From: UBA6265 sp964526965 | GTDB taxonomy: Bacteria; Chloroflexota; Chloroflexia; Thermomicrobiales; UBA6265 | NCBI GenBank assembly: GCA_964526965.1 | Contig: CAZGML010000016.1 | Span: 1-57,193, forward strand | Reading direction: 5' to 3' | DNA length: 57,193 nucleotides | Shown here: piece after piece, positions 9,365 to 16,595 of the stretch | Layout of the letters: the number at the start of each line of letters is the position of its first letter | Numbering within the stretch: position 1 is the first letter of the stretch | Notes under the pieces: model-generated | What the model saw: only the letters and a program-made list of their open reading frames with translations | The model's database searches: none | What the model was told of the DNA's origin: nothing | Program-made: the position numbers and the translations under genes

Positions 9365-9682
9365 TGTGAGTCCTCCGTTATTCAACTCACCATCACCGCC
9401 CGGCGATGGCCATAGCCAACAGCGTTTGATACCAACGGTCCCAGTGGACGCGATGTTCACGAAGATCGCGACACTTGCGATGTTGGTAACGTGGAGGGCG
9501 AATACCCCTTATTTTGTGACTATAGAATGCATTGTGCGGCACGGAAGGTGAAATTGCAATAACCATCGTCAAATCAATTTGACGATTGCCCATATTTTCG
9601 ATGGTATCGCGGAAAGTTGGGGTGCCATATCGGGCGGTATACTGGCCGGTATTGGTCGTTCGCCACACGATGCGGAGTACAG
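9365..9682. other. Divergent intergenic region, 318 bp
   Basis: This is the gene-free stretch between the peptide-binding protein gene (leftward) and the beta-propeller gene (rightward). It contains one long palindrome, listed separately at 9565-9586, which probably marks an operator. A TATACT hexamer at 9638-9643 could be a -10 element for the rightward gene, but its -35 partner is poor. No RNA gene or conserved coding frame was seen. Confidence 0.5.
9565..9586. promoter_or_regulatory. 22-bp perfect palindrome, likely operator
   Basis: Arms ATCGTCAAAT and ATTTGACGAT flank a CA centre. The repeat is perfect over 10 bp per arm and AT-rich at its centre, which suits a dimeric repressor better than a terminator. 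It lies in the divergent region between 7460-9364 and 9683-10717, and its right arm supplies a TTGACG hexamer that could be a -35 element. The regulator is unknown. Confidence 0.45.
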
Positions 9683-10717
9683 ATGCTCGTTTCACTCGTC
9701 CTTCTTTTCAGCCTCCTGTCGACACCGGTTGCCACCCCGATGGCGATAGGGGATTCAGCGGAATGGGTTTACCCAACAGGATCCGGCGCAGCCGCACGGC
9801 CGCTGGTGCAGGATGACGTTATTTACACCGCCACCAATAACGGCGTGGTTACGGCATTTCACTACGAAGATGGGGACATTCTCTGGCAATCAGTACCGGG
9901 CGAAAACGCCGGTGCCGAGCTGGTGTGGGACGACGGTCGCATCCTTCTTCCCGGTGCACAAGGGGCGCTCTATGTATTGGACGCCGAGGATGGCAGCACA
10001 CTATCGACCCATGTGCTGGGAGGATCAAGTCTTTCAAAACCGGTTATTTACGATGACATGGTCATCCTGAGTGATGGGGCCGGCCTGGTGCACTTCCTCA
10101 ATGCAGAAACGCTGGAGGTCAAATCGCAGTTTGTGCTGAGCAACAGCGTGCAGGGGCACGGCATCGTCAACGACGATAGCATCGTGTTTTCCCTTGCGGG
10201 TGGAACGCTTATTTCGCTCGATATCGGAACGAAGGATGTAAATTGGGAAACCGTGCTGAGCGCAACCGGCTCAAAACCCATTTTGCTGGAAGATGGTGAC
10301 ATCTTCATCAGCACCGGGGATACCACGATATCCCGCTACTCCGGCGAGGATGGCAGCCAGATGTGGCAAGAAGTGCTGAGCACCGGTAATGCAGCGGATC
10401 ACGCGCTTACGCCGCACGGAATCTTGGTTACGACCAGCGGTGGGAGTGTGCAGAGTATCGATCCGGAATCCGGCGAGATGAACTGGCTCGAGGTTCTGCC
10501 CGGCAACGGCAGCTTTGCATCGGAAAACTGCCAGGAGCAATGTGTGCTGGTCGCGAATGGTGAGATGCTGACCACCATCTCAGCGCAGAACGGCGAACTC
10601 AGCCAGTGGCTGGTGACTCCCGGGGGTATTGCGGGGAGTGTCCGCAATACCCCCGGGTTTGTGGTTGCCATCACAGGGGCGGGAGATGTAATGCTCTGGA
10701 GAATGGTGGGGGATTAA
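9683..10717 (+). CDS. Secreted PQQ-type beta-propeller repeat protein
   Basis: The 344-residue product has a cleavable-looking signal peptide (MLVSLVLLFSLLSTPVATPMA). It then has about seven repeats of the PQQ/WD40-like type, each with a pattern like GxxxW then a Gly-rich turn: GDILWQSVPG, DVNWETVLSATG, GSQMWQEVLSTG, GEMNWLEVLPG. Such propellers occur in BamB-like scaffolds and in quinoprotein dehydrogenases. No PQQ-binding or dehydrogenase motifs are evident, so I read it as a binding scaffold. ATG 9683 has GGAG 5 bases upstream. Codons near the 3' end form a perfect 16-bp inverted repeat (10619-10657), noted separately. Confidence 0.7.
   Translation: MLVSLVLLFSLLSTPVATPMAIGDSAEWVYPTGSGAAARPLVQDDVIYTATNNGVVTAFHYEDGDILWQSVPGENAGAELVWDDGRILLPGAQGALYVLDAEDGSTLSTHVLGGSSLSKPVIYDDMVILSDGAGLVHFLNAETLEVKSQFVLSNSVQGHGIVNDDSIVFSLAGGTLISLDIGTKDVNWETVLSATGSKPILLEDGDIFISTGDTTISRYSGEDGSQMWQEVLSTGNAADHALTPHGILVTTSGGSVQSIDPESGEMNWLEVLPGNGSFASENCQEQCVLVANGEMLTTISAQNGELSQWLVTPGGIAGSVRNTPGFVVAITGAGDVMLWRMVGD
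10619..10657. repeat. Perfect inverted repeat inside the propeller gene
   Basis: Arms CCCGGGGGTATTGCGG (10619-10634) and CCGCAATACCCCCGGG (10642-10657) are perfect 16-bp complements around a 7-base loop. It lies wholly within codons, about 60 bases before the stop of 9683-10717. In RNA it would be a very stable hairpin, and it may act as an early terminator, a 3' stabiliser, or a transcription barrier facing the convergent gene at 10734. Confidence 0.8.
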
Positions 10718-10733
10718 CTAACCTACGGATGTA

Positions 10734-11660
10734 CTACTCCGCAAGCGCTTCGACCAACTGATCGGCATTGAAGCGCATCAGGTCGATGTAGGTATCCGCA
10801 TCCTCAGAAAACGTATCCGTGAGCAGTGTCACGATCTCGATATCGCCTTCTTCTTCCAGCAGGTTGAGCACGGAGTCGTTGAACTGCGGCTCAGAGAAGA
10901 CGACATTCACGCCGTTCTCTTCAACAACGTCCAGCAAGTGCACCATCTCTTGAGCAGAGACTTCGGCGTTCGGGTTTTCCAGTACGATGCCGATGATTTC
11001 AAACTCGTAGCGTGCCGCGAAATATCTCCAGGCATCGTGGAATACCAGCAGTTTGCGGCGATCCTCCGGGATAGCGTCAAGCGTTTCCTCCAGCTCTGCG
11101 TGCAGCGCTTCGAGGTCAGCGACATACGATTCCGCATTCGATGCAAAGACATCTGCCTTGTCCTCGGCGAGTTCGCCGATGAAACTCGCGATGGCTGGAA
11201 CTGCCTGGATGACGGTGAGTGGATCCAGCCAGATGTGCGGATCACCACCGGAGAGATCATGAACGTGATCGCCGTGATCAATGACCTCATCGATCATGAT
11301 CAGCTCCACATGATCGGTGACCTGGAATTCGGGAATATCGTTATCGCTGACCGCCTGCCGCCAGCCGCCGGATTCCACAAAGGGCTCCAAATCAGCGCCA
11401 ATGAAGATGAATGCATCGGCCTCGGTAAGCCGCACCATATCCTCCGGGGTTGGCTCCCAGGTATGGGGATCCGAGTTCGGCGGCATGATCGAGAAGACCT
11501 CGGCCTCATCCCCGGTGATGTTCGAAACGATATCCTGCAGGATCGGCATACTGGTCGCAATTGTGAGCGAGTCTTGCCCCGCCGCCCGGCCCAACGAAAG
11601 CGCGAGCAGGGAACTGGTGGTCGCTCCGAGAAGTGATCGTCTGGTAAAGGAAGAGGTCAT
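10734..11660 (-). CDS. Zinc/manganese ABC transporter substrate-binding protein (ZnuA/TroA type), orphan
   Basis: This 308-residue cluster A-I metal-binding protein captures Zn2+ or Mn2+ outside the membrane. It has a Tat-type signal (FTRRSLLGATTSS, then AAG|QDS). Family motifs include PNSDPHTWEPTPED with the first metal His, a short His-rich loop (DHGDHVHD), GGDPHIWLDP, VFHDAWRYFA, and a late FSEPQF with NADQLVEAL at the end. ATG 11660 starts it directly at the signal; the frame continues upstream to 11801 without signal-like sequence. No ZnuB/ZnuC genes are adjacent. A palindrome (11746-11760) in the upstream region suggests metal-responsive control. Zn versus Mn cannot be settled by eye. 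Confidence 0.85.
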   Translation of the reverse strand: MTSSFTRRSLLGATTSSLLALSLGRAAGQDSLTIATSMPILQDIVSNITGDEAEVFSIMPPNSDPHTWEPTPEDMVRLTEADAFIFIGADLEPFVESGGWRQAVSDNDIPEFQVTDHVELIMIDEVIDHGDHVHDLSGGDPHIWLDPLTVIQAVPAIASFIGELAEDKADVFASNAESYVADLEALHAELEETLDAIPEDRRKLLVFHDAWRYFAARYEFEIIGIVLENPNAEVSAQEMVHLLDVVEENGVNVVFSEPQFNDSVLNLLEEEGDIEIVTLLTDTFSEDADTYIDLMRFNADQLVEALAE

Positions 11661-11745
11661 TGCCTGGCGTCCAATCATGTTGTTGAAGTGAACCGGGTTT
11701 CGTTGCTCGCACCAATCGCGCGAGTGCTCAAAAGATACCATCAAA

Positions 11746-11760
11746 TGATACCTTGTATCA
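11746..11760. promoter_or_regulatory. Palindromic site upstream of the metal-binding protein gene
   Basis: TGATAC-CTT-GTATCA is a perfect 6-bp inverted repeat with a 3-base centre, about 85 bases before the metal-binding protein start. A second GATACC lies at 11734-11739. A metalloregulator of the Fur/Zur or DtxR/MntR type is a reasonable guess from position. The sequence does not match a consensus I can quote. Confidence 0.4.
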
Positions 11761-11772
11761 ATATGGATGGGA

Positions 11773-12741
11773 TTAGCGTTCGATCCAGTCGATGATTCCA
11801 TTCGTTCGAATGGTTCGTTGCGGAGCAGTGCGAATGCCGAGCTCGATGGTCACATCATTGAAAGCGCGCATGAACGCAGTAGTATCCACATTCATGTCGC
11901 TCAAGATCGTGAGAGAGCGGGCGCGGGTTGCGACGATCCAGAACAACGCCTCGCGATGAAAGCCGGCATCGATCAACGCTTGCGATCCGCCAATGGAAAT
12001 AACGCGCGCATCCTCAGAGAGATCCGACGCCCAGAATCGGGAGGATTCTTCTGCAAGTGACGTGGTGTGATCGAAGAGGGCGGCTGTATCATTCATCCAC
12101 TCCTGCACCTGGTCGGGCGTGGGGGAATCGAAGCCGTAGAGCGCAAGCAGTTCCTCGTACTCATCGGGATCGATCACGGCTTTCGCAGCCAGGAATCGCT
12201 TGCGGACCGTCAGCGGTTCGCCCGCTTGCACCAGCGGAATGTGGGTGGCGAGCGTGGCAGGGAAGAGCCAGCTCAGTACGCGCTCGGGATCGGACATTCG
12301 TCCCTGGCTGATTGATGCGGCGAGTGGTCGGATTCGATTGCGAATCGATTCAACTCGCGCATGGATTTCGGCCGGAGCCTCGAAATTGCGGGAGATTTGC
12401 TTCTGCAGTTCAGCCAGGCGGCCGTCATCCTTTACCACTTGCCCGAAGTGCAGCAGGCTCGCGACGATCGCGTCGGAAGGGGCATTCTCCAGTTCGCTCC
12501 ACGGCATCCAGCTTACGTCCAGCAGCACGTCCTGTACGGAGACCTTGCCTGGCTTTTGGGTCGGCAGTTCACCATCTGTTACCAGGTAACAATCGATATC
12601 CGTTGTTAGATCGTAAGGCGATTTCTTATCGGCGTACGCAGTCGAGCCGCCGATAAACGCTGAAGTGAAAGGCAAACCGGACGCGGTGATCCAGTTTGTG
12701 GCGATGGCTATTGCGTCCCTGTTGGTGAGGGAGTCACTCAT
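11773..12741 (-). CDS. Nucleotidyltransferase-like protein
   Basis: This 322-residue soluble protein has an N-terminal stretch AFIGGSTAYADKKSPYDLTTDIDCYLV. Its GGS motif, followed about 17 residues on by DxD, is the hallmark of the DNA polymerase beta-like nucleotidyltransferase fold, as in MNT and aminoglycoside adenylyltransferases. The C-terminal two thirds is alpha-helical and unassigned. Members of this fold transfer NMP to proteins, RNA or small molecules; substrate unknown. ATG 12741 is preferred to an in-frame TTG 18 bases upstream. There is no HEPN partner or antitoxin-like neighbour. Confidence 0.55.
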   Translation of the reverse strand: MSDSLTNRDAIAIATNWITASGLPFTSAFIGGSTAYADKKSPYDLTTDIDCYLVTDGELPTQKPGKVSVQDVLLDVSWMPWSELENAPSDAIVASLLHFGQVVKDDGRLAELQKQISRNFEAPAEIHARVESIRNRIRPLAASISQGRMSDPERVLSWLFPATLATHIPLVQAGEPLTVRKRFLAAKAVIDPDEYEELLALYGFDSPTPDQVQEWMNDTAALFDHTTSLAEESSRFWASDLSEDARVISIGGSQALIDAGFHREALFWIVATRARSLTILSDMNVDTTAFMRAFNDVTIELGIRTAPQRTIRTNGIIDWIER

Positions 12742-12814
12742 GCGTCTGGCATAGTCCAATCATTGTACGAGTATCATTAACCCAAACGGTAACCAGCGCC
12801 TACACGGGGGCACC

Positions 12815-13360
12815 ATGGATCAACTTTCGGAATTCTTCGAACCCATTATAGACTTCGTTCTCGCGAATCTCGGCATTGTCATTTTCGCGGTCTTCGTCCT
12901 GTCTGGCCTTCTCGGCCGTGGAGACAAATCGAAGGATCCGCAAAAAGAGGCTCAGCAGGAATCTCAACGGCAACAACGACCCCGGTCACAGGGAGAAGTC
13001 GATAACCGACCCCTGTCGGAGCGGTTGGCAGAAGCCTTTGGCGTTGAAGTGCCGGAACAACAGTCACAACCAGGTCAGCGATCTGGTGAGTCTGCGCAGC
13101 CTACTTCCATGTGGAGAGAACCCAGGCGTCAGGAACCCGAAGGCCGGCGGTCCACAACGTTCGGTAACGTGCAGGATAACTACCCGGATTTGTTCGGCGG
13201 CCCGAGCATTCTGGACGAGGAAAAGCGGTTCGAAGAAACCACCAGGTGGGGCTTCGATGAAACCGAGTGGGGCACCACCTTCGACAAAAACGAAGAACAA
13301 TGGGGCAAAGCGTTCCCGGATCGTAAGTCCGATGAGCCGTATGTCCACTGGCCGAGTTAG
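12815..13360 (+). CDS. Membrane-anchored hydrophilic protein
   Basis: The 181-residue product has one N-terminal hydrophobic helix (about residues 14-33, FVLANLGIVIFAVFVLSGLL). A Gln/Arg/Glu-rich, probably disordered cytoplasmic region follows. The C-terminal part is rich in Trp and acidic residues, with a repeated pattern (RWGFDETEWGTTFDKNEEQWGKAF). The repeated W-G-x-x-F spacing suggests a short linear binding motif, which is inference. Its stop overlaps by four bases that of the BrkB-like gene on the other strand. No family recognised. Confidence 0.6.
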   Translation: MDQLSEFFEPIIDFVLANLGIVIFAVFVLSGLLGRGDKSKDPQKEAQQESQRQQRPRSQGEVDNRPLSERLAEAFGVEVPEQQSQPGQRSGESAQPTSMWREPRRQEPEGRRSTTFGNVQDNYPDLFGGPSILDEEKRFEETTRWGFDETEWGTTFDKNEEQWGKAFPDRKSDEPYVHWPS

Positions 13361-14364
13361 CTCTCGCTTTCCTGTTCCTCCCTGCCTCGGGTTTGCTGCA
13401 GCCGACGTTGGCGCAGGATCCGTTGTCGACGTCGCTGCCAGTGCGCGTTGATATAGGATCCAAATAGAATCGTGTGCGCCAGCAGGTAAAGCGCGACAAC
13501 GATCAGCGAGATAAGTCCGAGCAGCGGACCATATCGATTCACACCACCAACCAGGCCGATGTAGATCGGGAAGACCTGTACCAGAAGCGAGAAAAGCGTT
13601 GCTGAAACGAAAGCGCCAGGCAGCACGTCTGGTGTTTTTTGACGAGCGTTCGGCACAATCCGGAAAATAACGAAGAAGAACAGGAACGCGAATATGTAGG
13701 CGGCCGCGTAGGCGAGGAGTTGCGAAAAGCGGGTATCCAGCAACTCGATGTTCAGTACTTCCGGAAAGTCTGAAAGCAGCAGCGTTGTCGGCAGCACAGA
13801 GCTGATTACCGAGAGCACGAAGAAGAGCAGAAAGAGCATGATCACGGTAAAACCGCGCTGTCGCTCCTCAACAAACGTGGCGTTGCGTACGTTGTAAATA
13901 CGATTCATGGCGCGCGCCATTGAGCTGATCAACCCCGTGCCGATCCACGAAAATGTTATGAACGATGCCAGGGTGAGAATACCGGAGTTCTGGCGACTCT
14001 CCACCGCGGCCAGGAAAGCGTCCATTGCACCCGAACCCGGAGGGAACACTGTTTCGATAATTGTCCGCGCCTGATTGATCGCCGTCTGGTTTTGCAGGAA
14101 AAGACCGGCCACACCAACCAGCAGGAAGAAGATCGGCACCATCGCGATGAGTGAGTGATAGGCAATAGCCGCGGCGAGGTCTCCTGCGTTATTGCGAGTG
14201 AACCCATGGAAGAGCCAGCGAGGGAAGCGTAGAAGTCGGGACCAGCCTGTATGATTGGTCCTTCGCCACAATGCGGGCAACGATTCCGCGATTGCATCGC
14301 TTTCGAACTGCAAATCGTATTCGCCTTTCACGCGCGTATGAGCGGCGGAGTTCAGCAAAATCAT
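13357..14364 (-). CDS. YihY/BrkB-family inner membrane protein
   Basis: This 335-residue polytopic protein has six helices. The first, with AIAYHSLIAMVPIFFLLVGVAGLFL, and later segments such as TFSWIGTGLISSMARAMNRIYN match the YihY/BrkB family, once misnamed RNase BN. The physiological role of the family is not settled; a transporter or envelope role is likely. The C-terminus is a basic, Arg/Gln-rich tail (about residues 310-335) of the kind that binds RNA or lipid headgroups. Its ATG overlaps the stop of the upstream dCache-SnoaL gene by four bases (ATGA), so translation is coupled and the two products may act together. Confidence 0.85.
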   Translation of the reverse strand: MILLNSAAHTRVKGEYDLQFESDAIAESLPALWRRTNHTGWSRLLRFPRWLFHGFTRNNAGDLAAAIAYHSLIAMVPIFFLLVGVAGLFLQNQTAINQARTIIETVFPPGSGAMDAFLAAVESRQNSGILTLASFITFSWIGTGLISSMARAMNRIYNVRNATFVEERQRGFTVIMLFLLFFVLSVISSVLPTTLLLSDFPEVLNIELLDTRFSQLLAYAAAYIFAFLFFFVIFRIVPNARQKTPDVLPGAFVSATLFSLLVQVFPIYIGLVGGVNRYGPLLGLISLIVVALYLLAHTILFGSYINAHWQRRRQRILRQRRLQQTRGREEQESES

Positions 14365-15851
14365 GATTCATCCTCCCGTTCACCGCGACCAAAAAGGCCC
14401 CGTATCCGTTGCCAGATGCCCGGCTTTTGCGGCTCGGGCTCTACCTGCACGCTTTCCGGGCTCTCCACGATTTCCATCTCGATCAGGGGTCCCATCAGGC
14501 TCCACGTCTCGGAAATGAGTCCATCGCGGAAGGCAAAGGTCTCGATTCCGTCCGCGATCATGCGGGTACCCGTTGGAGCAATACCCTGGAATTCACCAAC
14601 CATCGTACCGGTGAGGGAAACTCGCACCATAACCTTATCGCGGTCGGCGAGCATTTCACGCGGTACTACCTCGCCATCGGGGAACGCGTGACGGAACGAT
14701 GCGATCGTTTGTTTGAGGCCATCCAGGCCAGGTGCCTGTTCCGGCAAGGCGGCATGATCAACCACGTTCTCGGACACGATCGTATCCAGGTGATCCACCA
14801 CGCCGCTGCTGAAGCTGTGATAGAGCTCGGCGATGATGGTTTTGCGGGTTTCTGAGTCGCGCGAGATAAAGAGGTCGGCACTGATCCAGGCCGCGAGAAT
14901 CGCGATGGCGACGGCCACCCCGAGGCGAGCCAGGTTGTCGCGGAACACCTCATCCGCCCGGCGAACCACTTCCGCCTCCGGAATCTGCACAACAACGTAG
15001 CCGGGCATCTCGCTTGGCTGTGTCGCCGAAAACCGGATTTGAGCTGAAGCGTGAATGTAATCGCCCTCGACATCGGGTTCGGTGCGTAAATCGGTGTTTT
15101 CGGCTGCTTCTACCTCCAGAATCTCATCCACCGGTGGCGTGCCGACGAGTGAAATGCCTGGGCGGAGTGTTTCTTGTGGCGGTTCCTGCAGCAAGAGCAC
15201 ACCGTCGTTCATCACAATGGAGACGACCGACCCCTGCGGCATGCTTGTGCGTGAGAGCGTGGTCGACTGTTCGGCGAGATCGAGCGTTGCCACAATAGCG
15301 CGGTTCACCGAGCCATCGCGATTCACGACAGGGGCTGCAAAGCTGATGATGCTGCGATCGTTGAGCGGATTGATTCTATAGTTGCCAACAGCGAATTCCT
15401 GTTCGCGAACGGCATGTTCAATGAAGGAGCGGTCTTCATTCGGCCCGAGCGGGTTCGATGCGGAACTGCGGCAATAAACGGACCCATCCAGCCCGATCAC
15501 GCGCAAATCTACGTACATCGGGTTCTCAATCGAATGCACCAGGCTTTGAAAGAAGGACGTACAGGCATCGCCACTGGTGCTCCGCACTTCGGGCAAGCGA
15601 CTCAGGAGCGAGAGTTCGCGCTGCACGCTATCGATCTCGCGCGCCTGTTCGCTCGCGGTGAGATTTGCGATGCGGGTGGCTTCTTCCTGGGCGTTAACCA
15701 TGGCGTCGTTACGCGCCTGTGATGCTGTCAGGAAGAGGAGTGCAATGGTTGGCAGCGAGGCGAGAAGCACGATGCCGATCAGCCGAAATCGCAGGCTGCG
15801 CGCCAGTGGCGTGTTCACGAACCAGCTCACCATGGATTTGATTCGTCGCAT
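14361..15851 (-). CDS. dCache-like extracytoplasmic sensor fused to a cytoplasmic SnoaL-like domain
   Basis: In this 496-residue protein a first helix (about 20-43) is followed by an extracytoplasmic region of about 260 residues. That region has sensor features (VDLRVIGLDGSVYCRSS, FAVGNYRINPLNDRSIISFAAPVVN) typical of double Cache domains. A second helix (about 310-330) leads to a cytoplasmic domain that aligns by eye with SnoaL-like/ester-cyclase folds (LYHSFSSGVVDHLDTIVSENVVDH, ending MIADGIETFAFRDGLISETW). The usual output of such sensors would be a kinase, HAMP-MCP or cyclase; none is present. ATG 15851 has GGGGGAG upstream. It is coupled to the BrkB-like gene. Confidence 0.65.
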   Translation of the reverse strand: MRRIKSMVSWFVNTPLARSLRFRLIGIVLLASLPTIALLFLTASQARNDAMVNAQEEATRIANLTASEQAREIDSVQRELSLLSRLPEVRSTSGDACTSFFQSLVHSIENPMYVDLRVIGLDGSVYCRSSASNPLGPNEDRSFIEHAVREQEFAVGNYRINPLNDRSIISFAAPVVNRDGSVNRAIVATLDLAEQSTTLSRTSMPQGSVVSIVMNDGVLLLQEPPQETLRPGISLVGTPPVDEILEVEAAENTDLRTEPDVEGDYIHASAQIRFSATQPSEMPGYVVVQIPEAEVVRRADEVFRDNLARLGVAVAIAILAAWISADLFISRDSETRKTIIAELYHSFSSGVVDHLDTIVSENVVDHAALPEQAPGLDGLKQTIASFRHAFPDGEVVPREMLADRDKVMVRVSLTGTMVGEFQGIAPTGTRMIADGIETFAFRDGLISETWSLMGPLIEMEIVESPESVQVEPEPQKPGIWQRIRGLFGRGEREDES

Positions 15852-15989
15852 CGCCGTCACTCCCCCGAATGCCTGTGGATGACCGTGCGGGAATTATACG
15901 GGGTTCACTGAATCTTCGCTTTGGTGCCGCGTTTCGGAGATTACAGCTACACTTAACCAATCAAATCCCGAGATAACGGGGAGAGATAC

Positions 15990-16499
15990 ATGAGAAAGAC
16001 GCTGAGAATCCTGCGAAACCTCGTTGTGGTGATGTTGTTGATGGCGGGTACTGCTGCGCTCACTGTGTGGTTCATGGTGAAGCGGGAGCGTCGCCGATCA
16101 GCGGATGTGCAAATGCAGCAACCGGCAGCATCAACCGGGAATGTGATGGCAACTGCTGCTACCTCTTCAACCGCGGTGATTTCCCCGGATGGCGATCTCG
16201 ACTGGTCGCGCGAGGAAATTCGATCGTTGAAGAACCACATCAGTAATCAGACCATCCTGACCCTGATAGAGCTTCTGCGCGAGCGAGACGGTGCACCGGT
16301 GAACTATCACGAACTGATGGAACGAACGGGCCGTACCATGCCGCAGGTACGGGCTGATCTGGCTGTATTCTCCCGTGCGGTCAAGAAGGTTGAGGGCCGT
16401 CGACAGTGGCCCATCGATACCACCACACCTACCGACAGCGAATCCAAAACCGCATACACCGCCCCCAAAACCTACCTCGACTGGTGGTTTGAGGATTAG
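15990..16499 (+). CDS. Membrane-tethered protein with winged-helix-like domain
   Basis: The 169-residue product has a transmembrane helix near the N-terminus (about residues 11-30) and a basic stop (KRERRR). After a low-complexity linker, a helical domain (about 85-130, TILTLIELLRERDGAPVNYHELMERTG then MPQVRADLAVFSRAVKK) resembles a DNA-binding winged helix of the MarR/ArsR sort, judged by eye. A final W-rich tail follows. A gene-regulatory or protein-binding role at the membrane is inferred. It diverges from the dCache-SnoaL gene and stands 96 bases before the large membrane protein. Confidence 0.5.
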   Translation: MRKTLRILRNLVVVMLLMAGTAALTVWFMVKRERRRSADVQMQQPAASTGNVMATAATSSTAVISPDGDLDWSREEIRSLKNHISNQTILTLIELLRERDGAPVNYHELMERTGRTMPQVRADLAVFSRAVKKVEGRRQWPIDTTTPTDSESKTAYTAPKTYLDWWFED

Positions 16500-16595
16500 C
16501 CATTCCTGGAACGACTTTCGTTCATGTGTCGTTATCTACATATGTGAACGCGCGATCCGTTAACGTGGTGACGCACATCCAGGGAGGGGAGATAC

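Noticed and set aside
8660..9415. 251-codon plus-strand frame opposite the peptide-binding protein gene
   Set aside because: Antisense to a well-recognised family member; His/Cys-rich composition of a shadow frame.
11773..12741. Toxin of a MNT/HEPN pair
   Set aside because: No small HEPN-like gene is adjacent, and the protein is far larger than typical MNT antitoxins.
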